Positions 15,915 to 24,912 of a stretch of 64,000 nucleotides of DNA are shown one piece after another. Source of the stretch: Hyphomonas sediminis (GTDB lineage: Bacteria > Pseudomonadota > Alphaproteobacteria > Caulobacterales > Hyphomonadaceae); assembly GCF_019679475.1 (NCBI RefSeq), contig NZ_JAIEZP010000001.1, forward strand, positions 3,422,501-3,486,500, in the 5' to 3' direction. Every line of letters begins with the position of its first letter. Within the stretch, counting starts at the first letter, position 1. The translations under genes and the position numbers were made by a program. The notes beneath the pieces were generated by a model. It ran no database searches, was not told where the DNA came from, and saw only the letters and a list, made by a program, of their open reading frames with translations.

Positions 15915-16661
15915 TCAGCTGCCGAACGCGTAGACCAGCGACACGCGCGTTGCCGTGTCGGTGTCTTCAAAGCCGATCGGCGGGTTGGTGTCGTGGCGAA
16001 CATCGAACGACACACGCGCCGAAAGCGCACCGGTCAGCGCCGCCGTCAGGGCCAGCGAGTTCGTCAGCTGTGTTGATTCTTCAGCATACAGAACGCTGGT
16101 ATCGTTGGAGAGCTTGACATTCTCGTTGAACGCATAGGCAAATTTGGATGCGCCGACGACCGAGAAGCTCTCGACGGTTTCCGCCGGAATGATCACCGGA
16201 CCGGGCAGCACGACCTGCTCCTTCACCTCGTCAATCTTGATACCGGGGCCGCCTTCGACCGACCAGCTCGCCTTCTCGCCCGTCAGGATGGTGTAGCCTG
16301 CGCCGCCGCCGAGGAAGATGCGGCTGTCGAAGCCTGAGAACTCGTCAGCCTCGTAGGAGCCACGACCGAACACATAGGCGCGTTCGCCCAGCTTGCGGTC
16401 GAGCTGCCCGGCAAGGAAGATGCGGTTCTTGGATTCGGCGCCGTCGATCTCGCCATAGTCGGCCAGCGCTTCGACGCCCGTGCGCCACAGATCGCTGTCG
16501 CGGTTCAGTTTCAGGCCAAGGCCCAGATCGCGCGTGTCGGTGTTGCCGGTGGTCACCCCGGCGCTCAGCGAGCCTTCGCCCTGCCAGGTTGCCGTCTGCG
16601 CACTTGCAAGGCCGGCCACCGAAAACAGGACACCCGCTGCTGCCATCATCTTGGTCTGCAT
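15915..16661 (-). CDS. DUF481 outer-membrane beta-barrel protein, copy 1
   Basis: A 248-residue exported protein. A signal peptide ends at GLASA-QTA (about residue 22), followed by WQGEGSLSAGVTTGNTDTRDLGL, the opening of DUF481 (YdiY-like) barrels. The C-terminus VSLVYAFGS resembles a barrel end. Function is unknown; such proteins are salt- or stress-linked in some bacteria. A paralogue of the same length lies at 18216-18962 (same GNT.T.DLG, VEGGPGI and FE.TDTATR motifs). GGAG lies 7 nt ahead of the ATG. Confidence 0.85.
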   Translation of the reverse strand: MQTKMMAAAGVLFSVAGLASAQTATWQGEGSLSAGVTTGNTDTRDLGLGLKLNRDSDLWRTGVEALADYGEIDGAESKNRIFLAGQLDRKLGERAYVFGRGSYEADEFSGFDSRIFLGGGAGYTILTGEKASWSVEGGPGIKIDEVKEQVVLPGPVIIPAETVESFSVVGASKFAYAFNENVKLSNDTSVLYAEESTQLTNSLALTAALTGALSARVSFDVRHDTNPPIGFEDTDTATRVSLVYAFGS

Positions 16662-16824
16662 GCCATTTCTCCATTCTTGTCTGACTTTGGCTGTCAGGGG
16701 GCGGGATAAAGCACCGACCAAGGCCAAATGATGACCTGACCACAGGCGCGGGGACATCCCGGCACAAGCTGTGGCTTTGGGGTCACGCTTGGCGCGCGAG
16801 ACACAAACGTCGCAGAAACAAAAA

Positions 16825-16848
16825 GCCCCGGAAGCAAGCCTCCGGGGC
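16825..16848 (-). terminator. Intrinsic terminator on the minus strand
   Basis: Perfect 8-bp stem GCCCCGGA / TCCGGGGC with an 8-nt loop. Read on the minus strand it is followed by TTTTTG. It ends whatever is transcribed leftward from about 16.9-17.0 kb, where only a permease-like scar is seen. Confidence 0.8.
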
Positions 16849-16851
16849 ATC

Positions 16852-16916
16852 CTGTTCAGCTTCTGGGCCGCCGCTGCCAAAATGGCGCCGAGCGGCTTCA
16901 CTCGATCAAAGATCAT
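16852..16916 (-). pseudogene. Possible remnant of an amino-acid permease N-terminus
   Basis: From the ATG at 16916 the minus strand encodes FDRVKPLGAILAAAAQKLNR, which resembles the cytoplasmic N-terminus of APC-family permeases (KPLDAILA..EKK-LNR type). After about 22 codons the similarity stops and the frame runs directly into the terminator hairpin. A deletion leaving only the two ends of a gene would explain this. It could also be a short expressed peptide or chance. Confidence 0.3.
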
Positions 16917-17193
16917 ATGGTGGTCCTGAATGTCGGAGATGCCTTGCCGGGTGTTTGGGTCACAAAACTTGCCGATCATTATCCCCAATCTTGAGTTCAG
17001 CGCCGCACAAGACGCCCCTTTTCCGCCCGGTGGTTGCGCCAAAAAAACCTTTGAAAGCTGGGAACCGCAGCAGGTTCCGAACGTTAATTCTCCGCAGCCC
17101 GGATAGCTTCAGGCCTGCTCATCCGTTCAGGCGCCTCCAATTCGGGGCCGCGCCGGGCGGATGATCTGTCAACAACGAACGAAGAGGACTGCC

Positions 17194-17514
17194 ATGAAAT
17201 TCCGCGTTCCGACCGCCATCGTCGCCAGCCTGGCGCTGACCCAACTTGCCGTCCCGATGGGCGCATTTGCTGACGAAGCCCCGTCGACTTTCCGCAGCGT
17301 TGAAGCCCAGACCTTCAGCTCCTCCGACCTGCAGCGTTACGGTCTCTCCGACGAGCAGATCGCCACCGTCCAGTCCTATCAGGACCAGGGCTATCAGGTT
17401 CAGGTGATGACCCCGGAAGAGGCTGAAGAATACACCGCCGGTATGTCGACCAACAACTTCCTCGCCATTGTCGGCCTTGTCGCCATCGTGGTGGTTGTGG
17501 CTTCGGTCATCTGA
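17194..17514 (+). CDS. Small exported protein with C-terminal membrane helix
   Basis: 106 residues: a Sec signal peptide (cleavage near GAFA-DEA, residue 26), an acidic, Ser/Gln-rich middle (SSSDLQRYGLSDEQIATVQ), and a hydrophobic C-terminal helix (FLAIVGLVAIVVVVASVI). The layout and its position directly before a C39-like peptidase match the PA2779/PA2778 gene pair known from Pseudomonas. Function is unknown; it may be a substrate or membrane partner of the peptidase. Its stop is followed at once by the next ATG. Confidence 0.7.
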   Translation: MKFRVPTAIVASLALTQLAVPMGAFADEAPSTFRSVEAQTFSSSDLQRYGLSDEQIATVQSYQDQGYQVQVMTPEEAEEYTAGMSTNNFLAIVGLVAIVVVVASVI

Positions 17515-18219
17515 ATGAAAGCGCAGGCGTTGATCGCGGCAGCGGCGCTGACCCTCGGCGCCTGCGCCACCCATCCCAGTACCGATCCGGCCAGCTTTGC
17601 CAGCCGGACCTCCAAGAACAGTTTCGAGATGTTCGGTCGCCAGGTCGATCCGCCCGAAACGCTGCTCCTGCCCGTCACCCATGATCGCCAGATCAATGGC
17701 GCGGCGTGCGGCGCCCATGCGCTCGCCAGCCTCGTGAATTACTGGGAGGGCGCAGGCACCGTCGCCGGAACCAGCATCTTTGCGGCCCATCCACCCGCCG
17801 ATCCGAAGGCTGGATATTCGATGGCGGAAATCCAGAAACTCTCTGCCGAATACGGCTTGATGAGCAGCGCCGTGCGCCTGCCAGCGGAAGCCATTCGCGC
17901 CGAGCTGGAAGCAGGCCGCCCCGTGCTCGTCCCGGTCAAGGTGCCCTCGATCTTCGTGCAGACCTGGCAGTTGCCCGGCGCCAATGTGCCCATCCTTGGC
18001 CTGCCCGCCAGCTTCATCACCTCCCGCGCCGCCTGGCTCTCCGAGGAGACCGGCAGCAACCTGCTCAACCATTATGTCCTTGTCGCCGGCTATGAGGGCG
18101 ACAAGTTCGTGGTGATGGAACCGGTCATGGGCCTGCGCACGATCAGCGCCGACCGTCTGGCGCGCTACCGCGAAGCCTTCGGCAACGCGGCGCTCGTTTT
18201 CAGCGCGCCGACGACCTAA
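17515..18219 (+). CDS. C39-like cysteine peptidase lipoprotein (PA2778-like)
   Basis: A 234-residue periplasm-facing lipoprotein with a lipobox (LGAC, about residues 13-16). The papain-like core shows a nucleophile region NGAACGAHALASLVNYW (about 60-76) and a catalytic-type histidine in LLNHYVLVAGY (about 183), followed by VVMEP. It resembles bacteriocin-processing C39 peptidases without their ABC transporter. The ATG abuts the stop of the small exported protein, so the pair is an operon. Its 3' end overlaps the convergent DUF481 gene by 4 bp. Confidence 0.8.
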   Translation: MKAQALIAAAALTLGACATHPSTDPASFASRTSKNSFEMFGRQVDPPETLLLPVTHDRQINGAACGAHALASLVNYWEGAGTVAGTSIFAAHPPADPKAGYSMAEIQKLSAEYGLMSSAVRLPAEAIRAELEAGRPVLVPVKVPSIFVQTWQLPGANVPILGLPASFITSRAAWLSEETGSNLLNHYVLVAGYEGDKFVVMEPVMGLRTISADRLARYREAFGNAALVFSAPTT

Positions 18220-18962
18220 CCGCCAAACGCATAGACAATCGACATTCGCGTCGCGGTGTCCGTTTCCTCAAACCCGGTCTTCGGATCGCTGTCGTGGCGC
18301 ACTTCAAAAGACACCCGGGCTGACAGACTTTTCGTCAGCAGCGCCGTCAGGGTGGATTTATTGCCAACCTGGGTCGAGGTGTCGGCGTAGATCATGTTGG
18401 TGTCATTGCCGAACTTCACCGCATCATTGAAAGTGTAGCCGAATTTCGACGCCGCGATGAGCGACACGGTTTCCTGCGTTTGCGCCGGGACGATCTCCAG
18501 CGGTGTTTCGCTCAGCGTCTCGCGCAGGCGATCCACCCGGATGCCGGGGCCGCCCTCAATCGACCAGTTCGCAGGCGACTCTTCATCGAACACCAGCCAG
18601 CCAATACCGCTGCCGGCAAAGGTCCGGCTCTCGAATGCAGAGAACTCGTTGATCTCGTGGCTCAGACGCCCGAATGCAAACAGGTCATCATTCAGTATAC
18701 GGTCTGCTCCGGCATCAAAGTAGAGGCGGTTCTTGGTTTCCGCGCCTTCGGTGGTCCCGTAGTCGGCAGTCAGTTCGAAACGGTTGCGCCAGATCTGGCT
18801 CTCGCGCTCCATCTGGACGCTGATGCCCAGATCGCTCGTCTGGGTGTTTCCGGTATTGAGTCCGGCGCTGAACGCCCCTTCCCCAGACCATCGCCCCATC
18901 TCGCCTGATGCCGGCAAAGCAATCGCGCTCGCGGCAGCCATGACAGCAAGAATGATCCTCAT
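18216..18962 (-). CDS. DUF481 outer-membrane beta-barrel protein, copy 2
   Basis: A 248-residue exported protein with a signal peptide (about residues 1-20) and the same architecture as the protein at 15915-16661. Shared elements include GEGAFSAGLNTGNTQTSDLG, NWSIEGGPGIRVD and the C-terminal FEETDTATRMSIVYAFGG. The two genes are in the same orientation and bracket the small exported protein and peptidase, suggesting an old tandem duplication split by the pair. Function unknown. Confidence 0.85.
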   Translation of the reverse strand: MRIILAVMAAASAIALPASGEMGRWSGEGAFSAGLNTGNTQTSDLGISVQMERESQIWRNRFELTADYGTTEGAETKNRLYFDAGADRILNDDLFAFGRLSHEINEFSAFESRTFAGSGIGWLVFDEESPANWSIEGGPGIRVDRLRETLSETPLEIVPAQTQETVSLIAASKFGYTFNDAVKFGNDTNMIYADTSTQVGNKSTLTALLTKSLSARVSFEVRHDSDPKTGFEETDTATRMSIVYAFGG

Positions 18963-19019
18963 TCATGCCTCTCCTGTTCTGCTTCAAGAAGTGTAGCGGC
19001 GCAAAACGCGCCAGCTCTC

Positions 19020-19751
19020 TCAAAACTGGAATGGAGGCAGTGAGTCGAATGCTTTTTTCAGCGCATCGCCCCATCCGCTGGAAATCTGAGCGAAATAGGG
19101 GTCATCGGCCTCGATCCGCTTGGACGCGCCCAAGCGCAGGGCATCCTTCTCCATCACCTGCAGGTCCAGCGGCAGCCCCACCGAGAGGTTCGCCTTGATG
19201 GTTGAGTCGAACGACACCATCAGCAGCTTCACCGCCTCTTCGATGGTCATCGAGGGCTCATAGGCGCGCACGAGGATCGGGCGGCCATACTTGGTCTCGC
19301 CGATCTGGAAGAAGGGCGTGTCGTCGCTCGCCTCGATGAAATTGCCTTCCGGATAGATCAGGAAAAGGCGCGGCTCGATGCCCTTGATCTGGCCGCCGAG
19401 GATCATGGTGGAGTTGAACGCGCTGTCCGCCTTCTGGCCGGTTGCGGCGTTGGACTGGATCACCTCGCGCAGCGTCTCGCCCACAAGCCGGGCGATCTGG
19501 AACATTGTCGGCAATTCGAGGATCGACGGGCGGCGCTCGGAGGGCGCCTTGGTGCGCTCCTCAAGGATGCTCACCACGGCCTGCGTCGTGGCAAGATTGC
19601 CCGCTGTCATCAGCATCAGCGACCGCTCACCCGGCTTCGACCAGGTAAACAGCTTGCGGAACTTGGACACATTGTCGACGCCCGCATTGGTGCGGGTGTC
19701 CGACATGAAGACGAGCCCCTGATTGAGCTTCAGTCCGACACAATACGTCAT
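19020..19751 (-). CDS. Anbu, proteasome-like beta subunit homologue
   Basis: A 243-residue Ntn-hydrolase-fold protein of the Anbu (ancestral beta subunit) family, related to HslV and the 20S proteasome. It starts MTYCVGLKL with Thr at position 2, the potential nucleophile after Met removal, then the SDTRTNAGVDNVSKFRKL signature. Anbu proteins form open ring or helical assemblies; proteolytic activity is debated. It is the last gene of a four-gene minus-strand operon with transglutaminase, alpha-E and ATP-grasp genes, the standard Anbu context, proposed to make or break peptide or amide tags. Confidence 0.93.
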   Translation of the reverse strand: MTYCVGLKLNQGLVFMSDTRTNAGVDNVSKFRKLFTWSKPGERSLMLMTAGNLATTQAVVSILEERTKAPSERRPSILELPTMFQIARLVGETLREVIQSNAATGQKADSAFNSTMILGGQIKGIEPRLFLIYPEGNFIEASDDTPFFQIGETKYGRPILVRAYEPSMTIEEAVKLLMVSFDSTIKANLSVGLPLDLQVMEKDALRLGASKRIEADDPYFAQISSGWGDALKKAFDSLPPFQF

Positions 19752-19774
19752 GGGGGGAGCCCCTCAGCGCCTTC

Positions 19775-20578
19775 TTATTGTTGTTGCACCTGGATCGACA
19801 CATCGAGCGATTCGGCAGCTTCACCGAAGCGCATACCTGAAACAGGCGCCGCCTCGGAGTAGTCAAGCCCAGTCGCTACGCGAACATAGCGCTCATCGGG
19901 CGAAATCGCATTGGAAATATCAAAGCCCACCCAGCCAAGCCCTGCGACATGAACTTCCGCCCAGGCATGGCCCGCTTCCTGGTCCACCCGGTCGTTCATC
20001 ATCAGGTAGCCGCCCGCATAACGGGCCGGATACCCCATCAGGCGCGCAGCGGAAATGAACACATGCGCATGGTCCTGGCAGACGCCGTGCCCAGCCTCCA
20101 CCGCCTCTTCGGCCCTGGTGCCCACATCCGTTCGCCCGGTCTTGTAGACCACCGCTTCGCGCACCAGCGCGGCCAGCTCATGCAGGCGCGGAATGTCGCC
20201 CTCCACCGTGTCGGGCACAGCCTTGGCGATGCGCCGGATATGCGGCCCCGGCCGCGTCAGCGGCGTTGCCCGGCGGAACAGCCAGAGCGGCGCATAGCCT
20301 GAATGCGGGCCGACCACGCCGGCGGTATCGCGCACATCCACCTCGCCTTCGCAGGTGATGGTCAGCTCCGCGCCGCCTGCCTCAAGGCTCACAAGGTGCA
20401 CCCGGTTGGCATGCTGGTCGTCAAACTCCGCCTCAACGCGACCGCCTTCGATCACCGTGCTCCAGCTCAGCACCTGCTGGCTGGCGCGCGGCTTCGGCGT
20501 CTTGCGCAGTTGCAAAAGCCCATAGCCGACCGGGCTGTCGTACCGGTAGCGTGTCGTATGCAGGATCTTCAATCGCAT
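19775..20578 (-). CDS. Transglutaminase-like protein of the Anbu cluster
   Basis: A 267-residue protein: an N-terminal transglutaminase beta domain (MRLKILHTTRYRYDSPV) and a transglutaminase-like catalytic core. The triad is visible as Cys in HGVCQDHAH (about residue 167), His in AGHAWAEVH (about 204) and Asp in GWVGFDISN (about 220). It probably hydrolyses or forms isopeptide bonds. The start at 20578 is preferred over one 57 nt upstream because the latter overlaps the alpha-E gene. It lies 23 nt before the Anbu gene. Confidence 0.92.
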   Translation of the reverse strand: MRLKILHTTRYRYDSPVGYGLLQLRKTPKPRASQQVLSWSTVIEGGRVEAEFDDQHANRVHLVSLEAGGAELTITCEGEVDVRDTAGVVGPHSGYAPLWLFRRATPLTRPGPHIRRIAKAVPDTVEGDIPRLHELAALVREAVVYKTGRTDVGTRAEEAVEAGHGVCQDHAHVFISAARLMGYPARYAGGYLMMNDRVDQEAGHAWAEVHVAGLGWVGFDISNAISPDERYVRVATGLDYSEAAPVSGMRFGEAAESLDVSIQVQQQ

Positions 20579-20588
20579 CTCCCGCTCC

Positions 20589-21530
20589 TCAGCTGTAAAA
20601 CCTGAAATCCTGCTCAACCTGGTAGGCCAGCGCATTGTTGGCCTGGATATAGCCGGTCAGGAATTCATGCAGGCCGCTGTCGATAATCCGCTCGATGCTG
20701 CCATCCTCAAGGTCGTCGCGCATGGACAGGGCAATGTCGAGGCTCGGCGCACGCACATTATAATCCGCACACAGATGCCCAAGGTTTCCGGAAATCTTGC
20801 GCAGGCAATAGAGCAGCGAACGCGGCATCCGCCGGTCGAGGATCAGGAAGTCGGCGATCGTGCTTGCCCGCGCCTCCCCGCCATACAGCCAGCGGAATGC
20901 CCGCTCAGCAGAGGCCGAGCGCAGGATCGTCTCCCATTGCACATTGTCCAGCGCCGATCCCACAAGCGTCACCGAGGGCAGCAGCACGTAATATTTCACG
21001 TCGAGGATGCGGGCGATATTATCCGCCCGCTCAACGAAAGTGCCCACGCGGGCGAAGTTGTAGATGTCGTTGCGCAGCATGGTGCCGACGGTCGCGCCGC
21101 GCACGAGCGAGCTCTGCTTACGGATAATGCCGAGCACTTCGGGCAGTTCCGTCTCGCGGATCGGCCGGGCCAGCACGTCCTTCAGCACGATCCAGGTTTC
21201 GTTTACCGCTTCCCACACTTCCCGCGTCAGCGCGGTGCGCACGAGGCGCGCATTGTTGCGGGCCGCCTCCGTACTCGAGATCACGCTGGAAGGATTGCTC
21301 TTGTCTCGCAGCAGGAAGTTGATGACGCTCGGCCCGTCAAACTTGCCGCCTGCGTCCAGGAATGCCTGCCGCGCCGAAGCGGTGTCGATGATCGAGGCCC
21401 ATTCGTCTTCAGCGTGGTCAGAGCGGGTCAACGCCATGCGGAACCCCGCATCGACGAGGCGCGCCGTGTTTTCGCTGCGTTCAAGATAGCGGAACATCCA
21501 GAAGAGACCGCCAGCGGTTTTGCCCAGCAT
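20589..21530 (-). CDS. Alpha-E domain protein
   Basis: A 313-residue all-helical protein with the alpha-E family opening, GGLFWMFRYLERSENTARLVDAG. It is found almost only beside circularly permuted ATP-grasp and transglutaminase genes. Its biochemical role is unknown; it is thought to assist the ATP-grasp peptide-ligase-like enzyme. It starts 1 nt after the ATP-grasp stop and ends 10 nt before the transglutaminase, so the genes are translationally linked. GAGGA precedes the start. Confidence 0.92.
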   Translation of the reverse strand: MLGKTAGGLFWMFRYLERSENTARLVDAGFRMALTRSDHAEDEWASIIDTASARQAFLDAGGKFDGPSVINFLLRDKSNPSSVISSTEAARNNARLVRTALTREVWEAVNETWIVLKDVLARPIRETELPEVLGIIRKQSSLVRGATVGTMLRNDIYNFARVGTFVERADNIARILDVKYYVLLPSVTLVGSALDNVQWETILRSASAERAFRWLYGGEARASTIADFLILDRRMPRSLLYCLRKISGNLGHLCADYNVRAPSLDIALSMRDDLEDGSIERIIDSGLHEFLTGYIQANNALAYQVEQDFRFYS

Positions 21531-21531
21531 G

Positions 21532-22959
21532 TCAGTCCTCCAGAACCCAGGTGTCTTTCGTGCCCCCGCCCTGGCTCGAATTGACCACCAGCGACCCTTT
21601 CTTCAGCGCCACGCGCGTCAGGCCGCCAGGGGTAATCTCGATGCCGTCGGGCGAGACCAGCACGAAAGGCCGAAGGTCCACATGGCGCGGAGCCAGGCCC
21701 GCGCGCGTCAGGATGGGCACCGTGGAAAGCGCCAGCGTCGGCTGGGCGATGTAGGCGGCGGGCCGGGCCTGCAGCTTGGCGCGGAACGCTTCGATTTCCT
21801 TCTTGGAAGCCGCCGGCCCCACCAGCATGCCATAGCCGCCGGAGCCATGAACTTCCTTCACCACCAGCTCTTCCAGATGCTCCAGCACATAGGCGAGCGA
21901 AGAGGGCTCCGAGCAACGCCAGGTCGGCACATTCTTCAGGATCGGCTTCTCGCCGGTATAGAACTGCACAATGTCGGGCATGTAGGAATAGATGGCCTTG
22001 TCATCGGCAATGCCCGTACCCGGAGCATTCGCGATGGTGATGCCCCCTGCCCGGTAAACGTCCAGAATACCGGGCACGCCCAGCATCGATTCCGGCTTGA
22101 AGTTCAGCGGGTCGAGATAATCATCGTCCACCCGGCGATAGAGCACATCGATCGGCTGGTAGCCCATGGTCGTGCGCATCGCGATCCGCCCGTCCACCAC
22201 CCGCAGGTCGTGCCCCTCGACCAGTTCGGCGCCCATCTGGTCGGCCAGAAAGGCGTGCTCGTAATAGGCGGAGTTGTGGATGCCCGGCGTCAGCACGGCA
22301 ATCACCGGGCGCCCCGAACACGCCGCCGGCGCGCTCGCCGCCAGCGACCGGCGCAGCATCTTGGGATAATCGCTCACCGGGCGCACGCGCACCTTGGTGA
22401 AGAGTTCCGGGAACATGTGCAGCATCGTTTCCCGGTTCTCCAGCATGTAGGAGACGCCCGACGGCGTGCGCGCATTGTCCTCCAGCACGAAGAACTCGTT
22501 CTCCGCCGTGCGCACCAGGTCGACGCCCACAATATGGGTGTAGACCTTTGCGGGCGGCGAAACGCCGATCATCTTCGGCAGGAACGCGTCATTGTTCTGG
22601 ATCAGCTCGACCGGGATACGTCCCGCTCTGAGGATTTCCTGCCGGTGATAGATGTCGTGCAGGAAGGCGTTGATCGCGCGCACCCGCTGCTCGATGCCCT
22701 TGGTCAGGCGCGCCCATTCCTTCGCCGCGATAATGCGCGGCACGATGTCGAACGGGATCAGCCGCTCATCGGCATCGGCAGAGCCATAGACGTTGAAGGT
22801 AATCCCCGTACGCCGGAAGAAGGTCTCCGCTTCGCGTGCCTTTCGGCGCAGCCTCTCGGGCGGTTCTTCGGCAAACCAGTCAGCATAACGCGCATAGGGC
22901 GCGCGGGGTGTTTCACCGCCGCCGTCCATCTCATTGAAAAACCGTGGAGTTTCAGCCAT
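21532..22959 (-). CDS. Circularly permuted ATP-grasp type 2 protein
   Basis: A 475-residue enzyme of the circularly permuted ATP-grasp type 2 family. Landmarks are GITFNVYG near residue 52, PFDIVPRII, EFFVLEDNARTPSGVSYMLENR near 160 (metal/ATP-binding acidic residues), and VVKEVHGSGGYGMLVGP near 365. These proteins are expected to ligate a carboxylate to an amine, for example in making a small peptide. First gene of the Anbu operon; AAGGA precedes the ATG. Confidence 0.92.
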   Translation of the reverse strand: MAETPRFFNEMDGGGETPRAPYARYADWFAEEPPERLRRKAREAETFFRRTGITFNVYGSADADERLIPFDIVPRIIAAKEWARLTKGIEQRVRAINAFLHDIYHRQEILRAGRIPVELIQNNDAFLPKMIGVSPPAKVYTHIVGVDLVRTAENEFFVLEDNARTPSGVSYMLENRETMLHMFPELFTKVRVRPVSDYPKMLRRSLAASAPAACSGRPVIAVLTPGIHNSAYYEHAFLADQMGAELVEGHDLRVVDGRIAMRTTMGYQPIDVLYRRVDDDYLDPLNFKPESMLGVPGILDVYRAGGITIANAPGTGIADDKAIYSYMPDIVQFYTGEKPILKNVPTWRCSEPSSLAYVLEHLEELVVKEVHGSGGYGMLVGPAASKKEIEAFRAKLQARPAAYIAQPTLALSTVPILTRAGLAPRHVDLRPFVLVSPDGIEITPGGLTRVALKKGSLVVNSSQGGGTKDTWVLED

Positions 22960-23085
22960 CGGCGTATCCTTACGCCGGAATTGGCATCACTCAACGCCCT
23001 TCTCTTGGGCGTTCCAAAGCGGGCACAGCCGCTCAAAAAGCATGCAAACTGGCCGTTTTGCTGCACAAAGCAACGTCACCCGGCC

Positions 23086-24912
23086 TCAGGGCGTCACCGG
23101 CACCAACGGCCAGAAAATTGGAATCACAATCGCCGCCACCCCCAGGAAGATCACGTTCAGCGGCAGGCCGAACTTCACGAAGTCCAGGAAGTGATAGCCG
23201 CCCGCCCGGTAAACCAGCGTGTTCGTCTGGTATCCGATCGGCGTGGCAAAGCTCGCGCTGGCGGCAAACATCACCGCCACAACGAACGGGCGCGGATCAA
23301 TCCCCATCCCGTTGGCAAGCCCGATGGCCAGCGGCGTGATCAGGATCGCCGCCGCGTTGTTGCTCATGATCTCGGTCACCAGCGAAGTGAAGGCATACAC
23401 GATAATCAGCAGTACCAGCGGCCCTGCCCCACCCGAAACATTGTTCAGCAGTCCGACGACGGCCGCCGCCGCCCCGGTCTTGTCCATCGCCGTGCCCAGC
23501 GCCAGCATCCCGAAGATCAGCATCAGGATGTCCCACTGGATCGAGCGGTAAGCCTCCTGATGGTCGAGACAGCCGAACGCCACCACCGCCGTCGCCGCAA
23601 TCAGCGCAAGGCCGGCAATCGGCATCAGCTCGATCGCCGCCAGCCCCATCACCATCAGCACGGCGGCAATCGCCACCGGGGCCTTGTCGCGCCGGATCGC
23701 CCGCTCGGAGCTTTCGGTCAGGTTGTTCAGCAGGCCCTCGTCGAACATCTCGCGCAGGCCGCGCGGCGGGCCTTCCAGCAGCACGGTGTCGCCCACATCG
23801 AAGCGCAGCTCGTTCATCTGCTGGGCCATGTTCTCACCCCGGCGATGGATCGCCAGAACGTACACGCCATAAAGCCGGGCAAGACCGAGCCCGGCCAGCC
23901 GCCGGCCCACCAGGCGCGAGTTCGGCCCGATCACGCCTTCCATGATGACGGTCTCGGTCGTCTGCACCGGCTCGAACGAAGCCTGGTCGCCGCCCCGTGC
24001 GCCGATGGCGACATTGCCCGCTTCTTTAAGCGTCAGCATTTCCGAAACCGGCGAGCGCAGCACCATCCGGTCACCTGCCTGCAGCACGATTTCCTTGAGG
24101 TTCGCGCGCAGCGACAGCCCCTCCCGGAACACGTCGATCACGGTAAACCCCTTCTCGGCGGTGAAGCCGGTTTCTCCGATCGTCTTGCCGATCAGGTTGG
24201 AGTTCAGCGGAATGAGAATCTGCGCGATGAAGCGGCGCTCTTTCTGATCGGGCAGCATCGCGGCCAGCGTCTCCCGCTTGGGCAGCAGGAAAGGCCCCAG
24301 CACCGAGGTATAGAGCACGCCCACCCCGGCAAAGATCAGGCCCGCCATCGTGATTTCGAACATGCCGAATGCCGGCATCCCCTGCTTCTGCGCAACGCCG
24401 TCCACAAGGATGTTGGTCGAAGTGCCGATCAGCGTCGTCGTGCCGCCGAAGATCGCCGCGAAGGAGAGCGGGATCAGCAGCTTGGACGGCGCGATATTGA
24501 TCGCCTTGGCCAGCCGGATCGCAACGGGAATCAGGATGATCACAACCGGCGTGTTGTTGATGAAGGCGGAGAGAAAAATCACCGCCGCCATCATCATGAT
24601 CACCGCCAGCGCGGGCGATCCGCCATTCGCCAGTCCCACCACCTGCCGGCCGACATAATCGATCACCCCCGTTCGCTCGAGCGCGGCCGAGAGGATGAAC
24701 ATAGCCGCAACCGTGATCGGCGCGGAGTTGGAAAAGACTTCCAGCGTCTCCCCGACCGACAGGATGCCCGTCAGCATCAGGGCGCCCATCGCCAGCAGCG
24801 CAACGACATCCGCCGGGATCTTCTCCCGGATAAAACCGAAGAAAACGAAGGCTGTAAGCACCAGCACAAAGCCGATCTGGAAAACCGAACTCTCGAGGAT
24901 CGGAGCGAGCAT
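23086..24912 (-). CDS. SLC13-type permease with internal RCK_C domains
   Basis: A 608-residue inner-membrane transporter. About 6 helices (residues 8-210) contain FINNTPVVIILIPVA and GGTTTLIGTSTNILVDG, the first transport signature. Two TrkA-C/RCK_C modules follow (about 225-300 and 310-390). A second set of helices then carries EIMSNNAAAILITPLA and SASFATPIGYQTN, the inverted-repeat signature. Such proteins move anions (sulfate, dicarboxylates) with Na+ under nucleotide control. The substrate is undetermined; no linked sulfur or dicarboxylate genes. Confidence 0.92.
   Translation of the reverse strand: MLAPILESSVFQIGFVLVLTAFVFFGFIREKIPADVVALLAMGALMLTGILSVGETLEVFSNSAPITVAAMFILSAALERTGVIDYVGRQVVGLANGGSPALAVIMMMAAVIFLSAFINNTPVVIILIPVAIRLAKAINIAPSKLLIPLSFAAIFGGTTTLIGTSTNILVDGVAQKQGMPAFGMFEITMAGLIFAGVGVLYTSVLGPFLLPKRETLAAMLPDQKERRFIAQILIPLNSNLIGKTIGETGFTAEKGFTVIDVFREGLSLRANLKEIVLQAGDRMVLRSPVSEMLTLKEAGNVAIGARGGDQASFEPVQTTETVIMEGVIGPNSRLVGRRLAGLGLARLYGVYVLAIHRRGENMAQQMNELRFDVGDTVLLEGPPRGLREMFDEGLLNNLTESSERAIRRDKAPVAIAAVLMVMGLAAIELMPIAGLALIAATAVVAFGCLDHQEAYRSIQWDILMLIFGMLALGTAMDKTGAAAAVVGLLNNVSGGAGPLVLLIIVYAFTSLVTEIMSNNAAAILITPLAIGLANGMGIDPRPFVVAVMFAASASFATPIGYQTNTLVYRAGGYHFLDFVKFGLPLNVIFLGVAAIVIPIFWPLVPVTP

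Larger units (their letters stand above)
16662..17193. other. Long intergenic region with a minus-strand terminator and a gene scar
   Basis: These 532 bases contain no intact gene. The minus strand has a strong terminator at 16825-16848 and, just upstream of it, a short frame resembling the N-terminus of an amino-acid permease (16852-16916). The right part (16950-17190) precedes the small exported protein and must hold its promoter, which I could not place. Confidence 0.6.
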
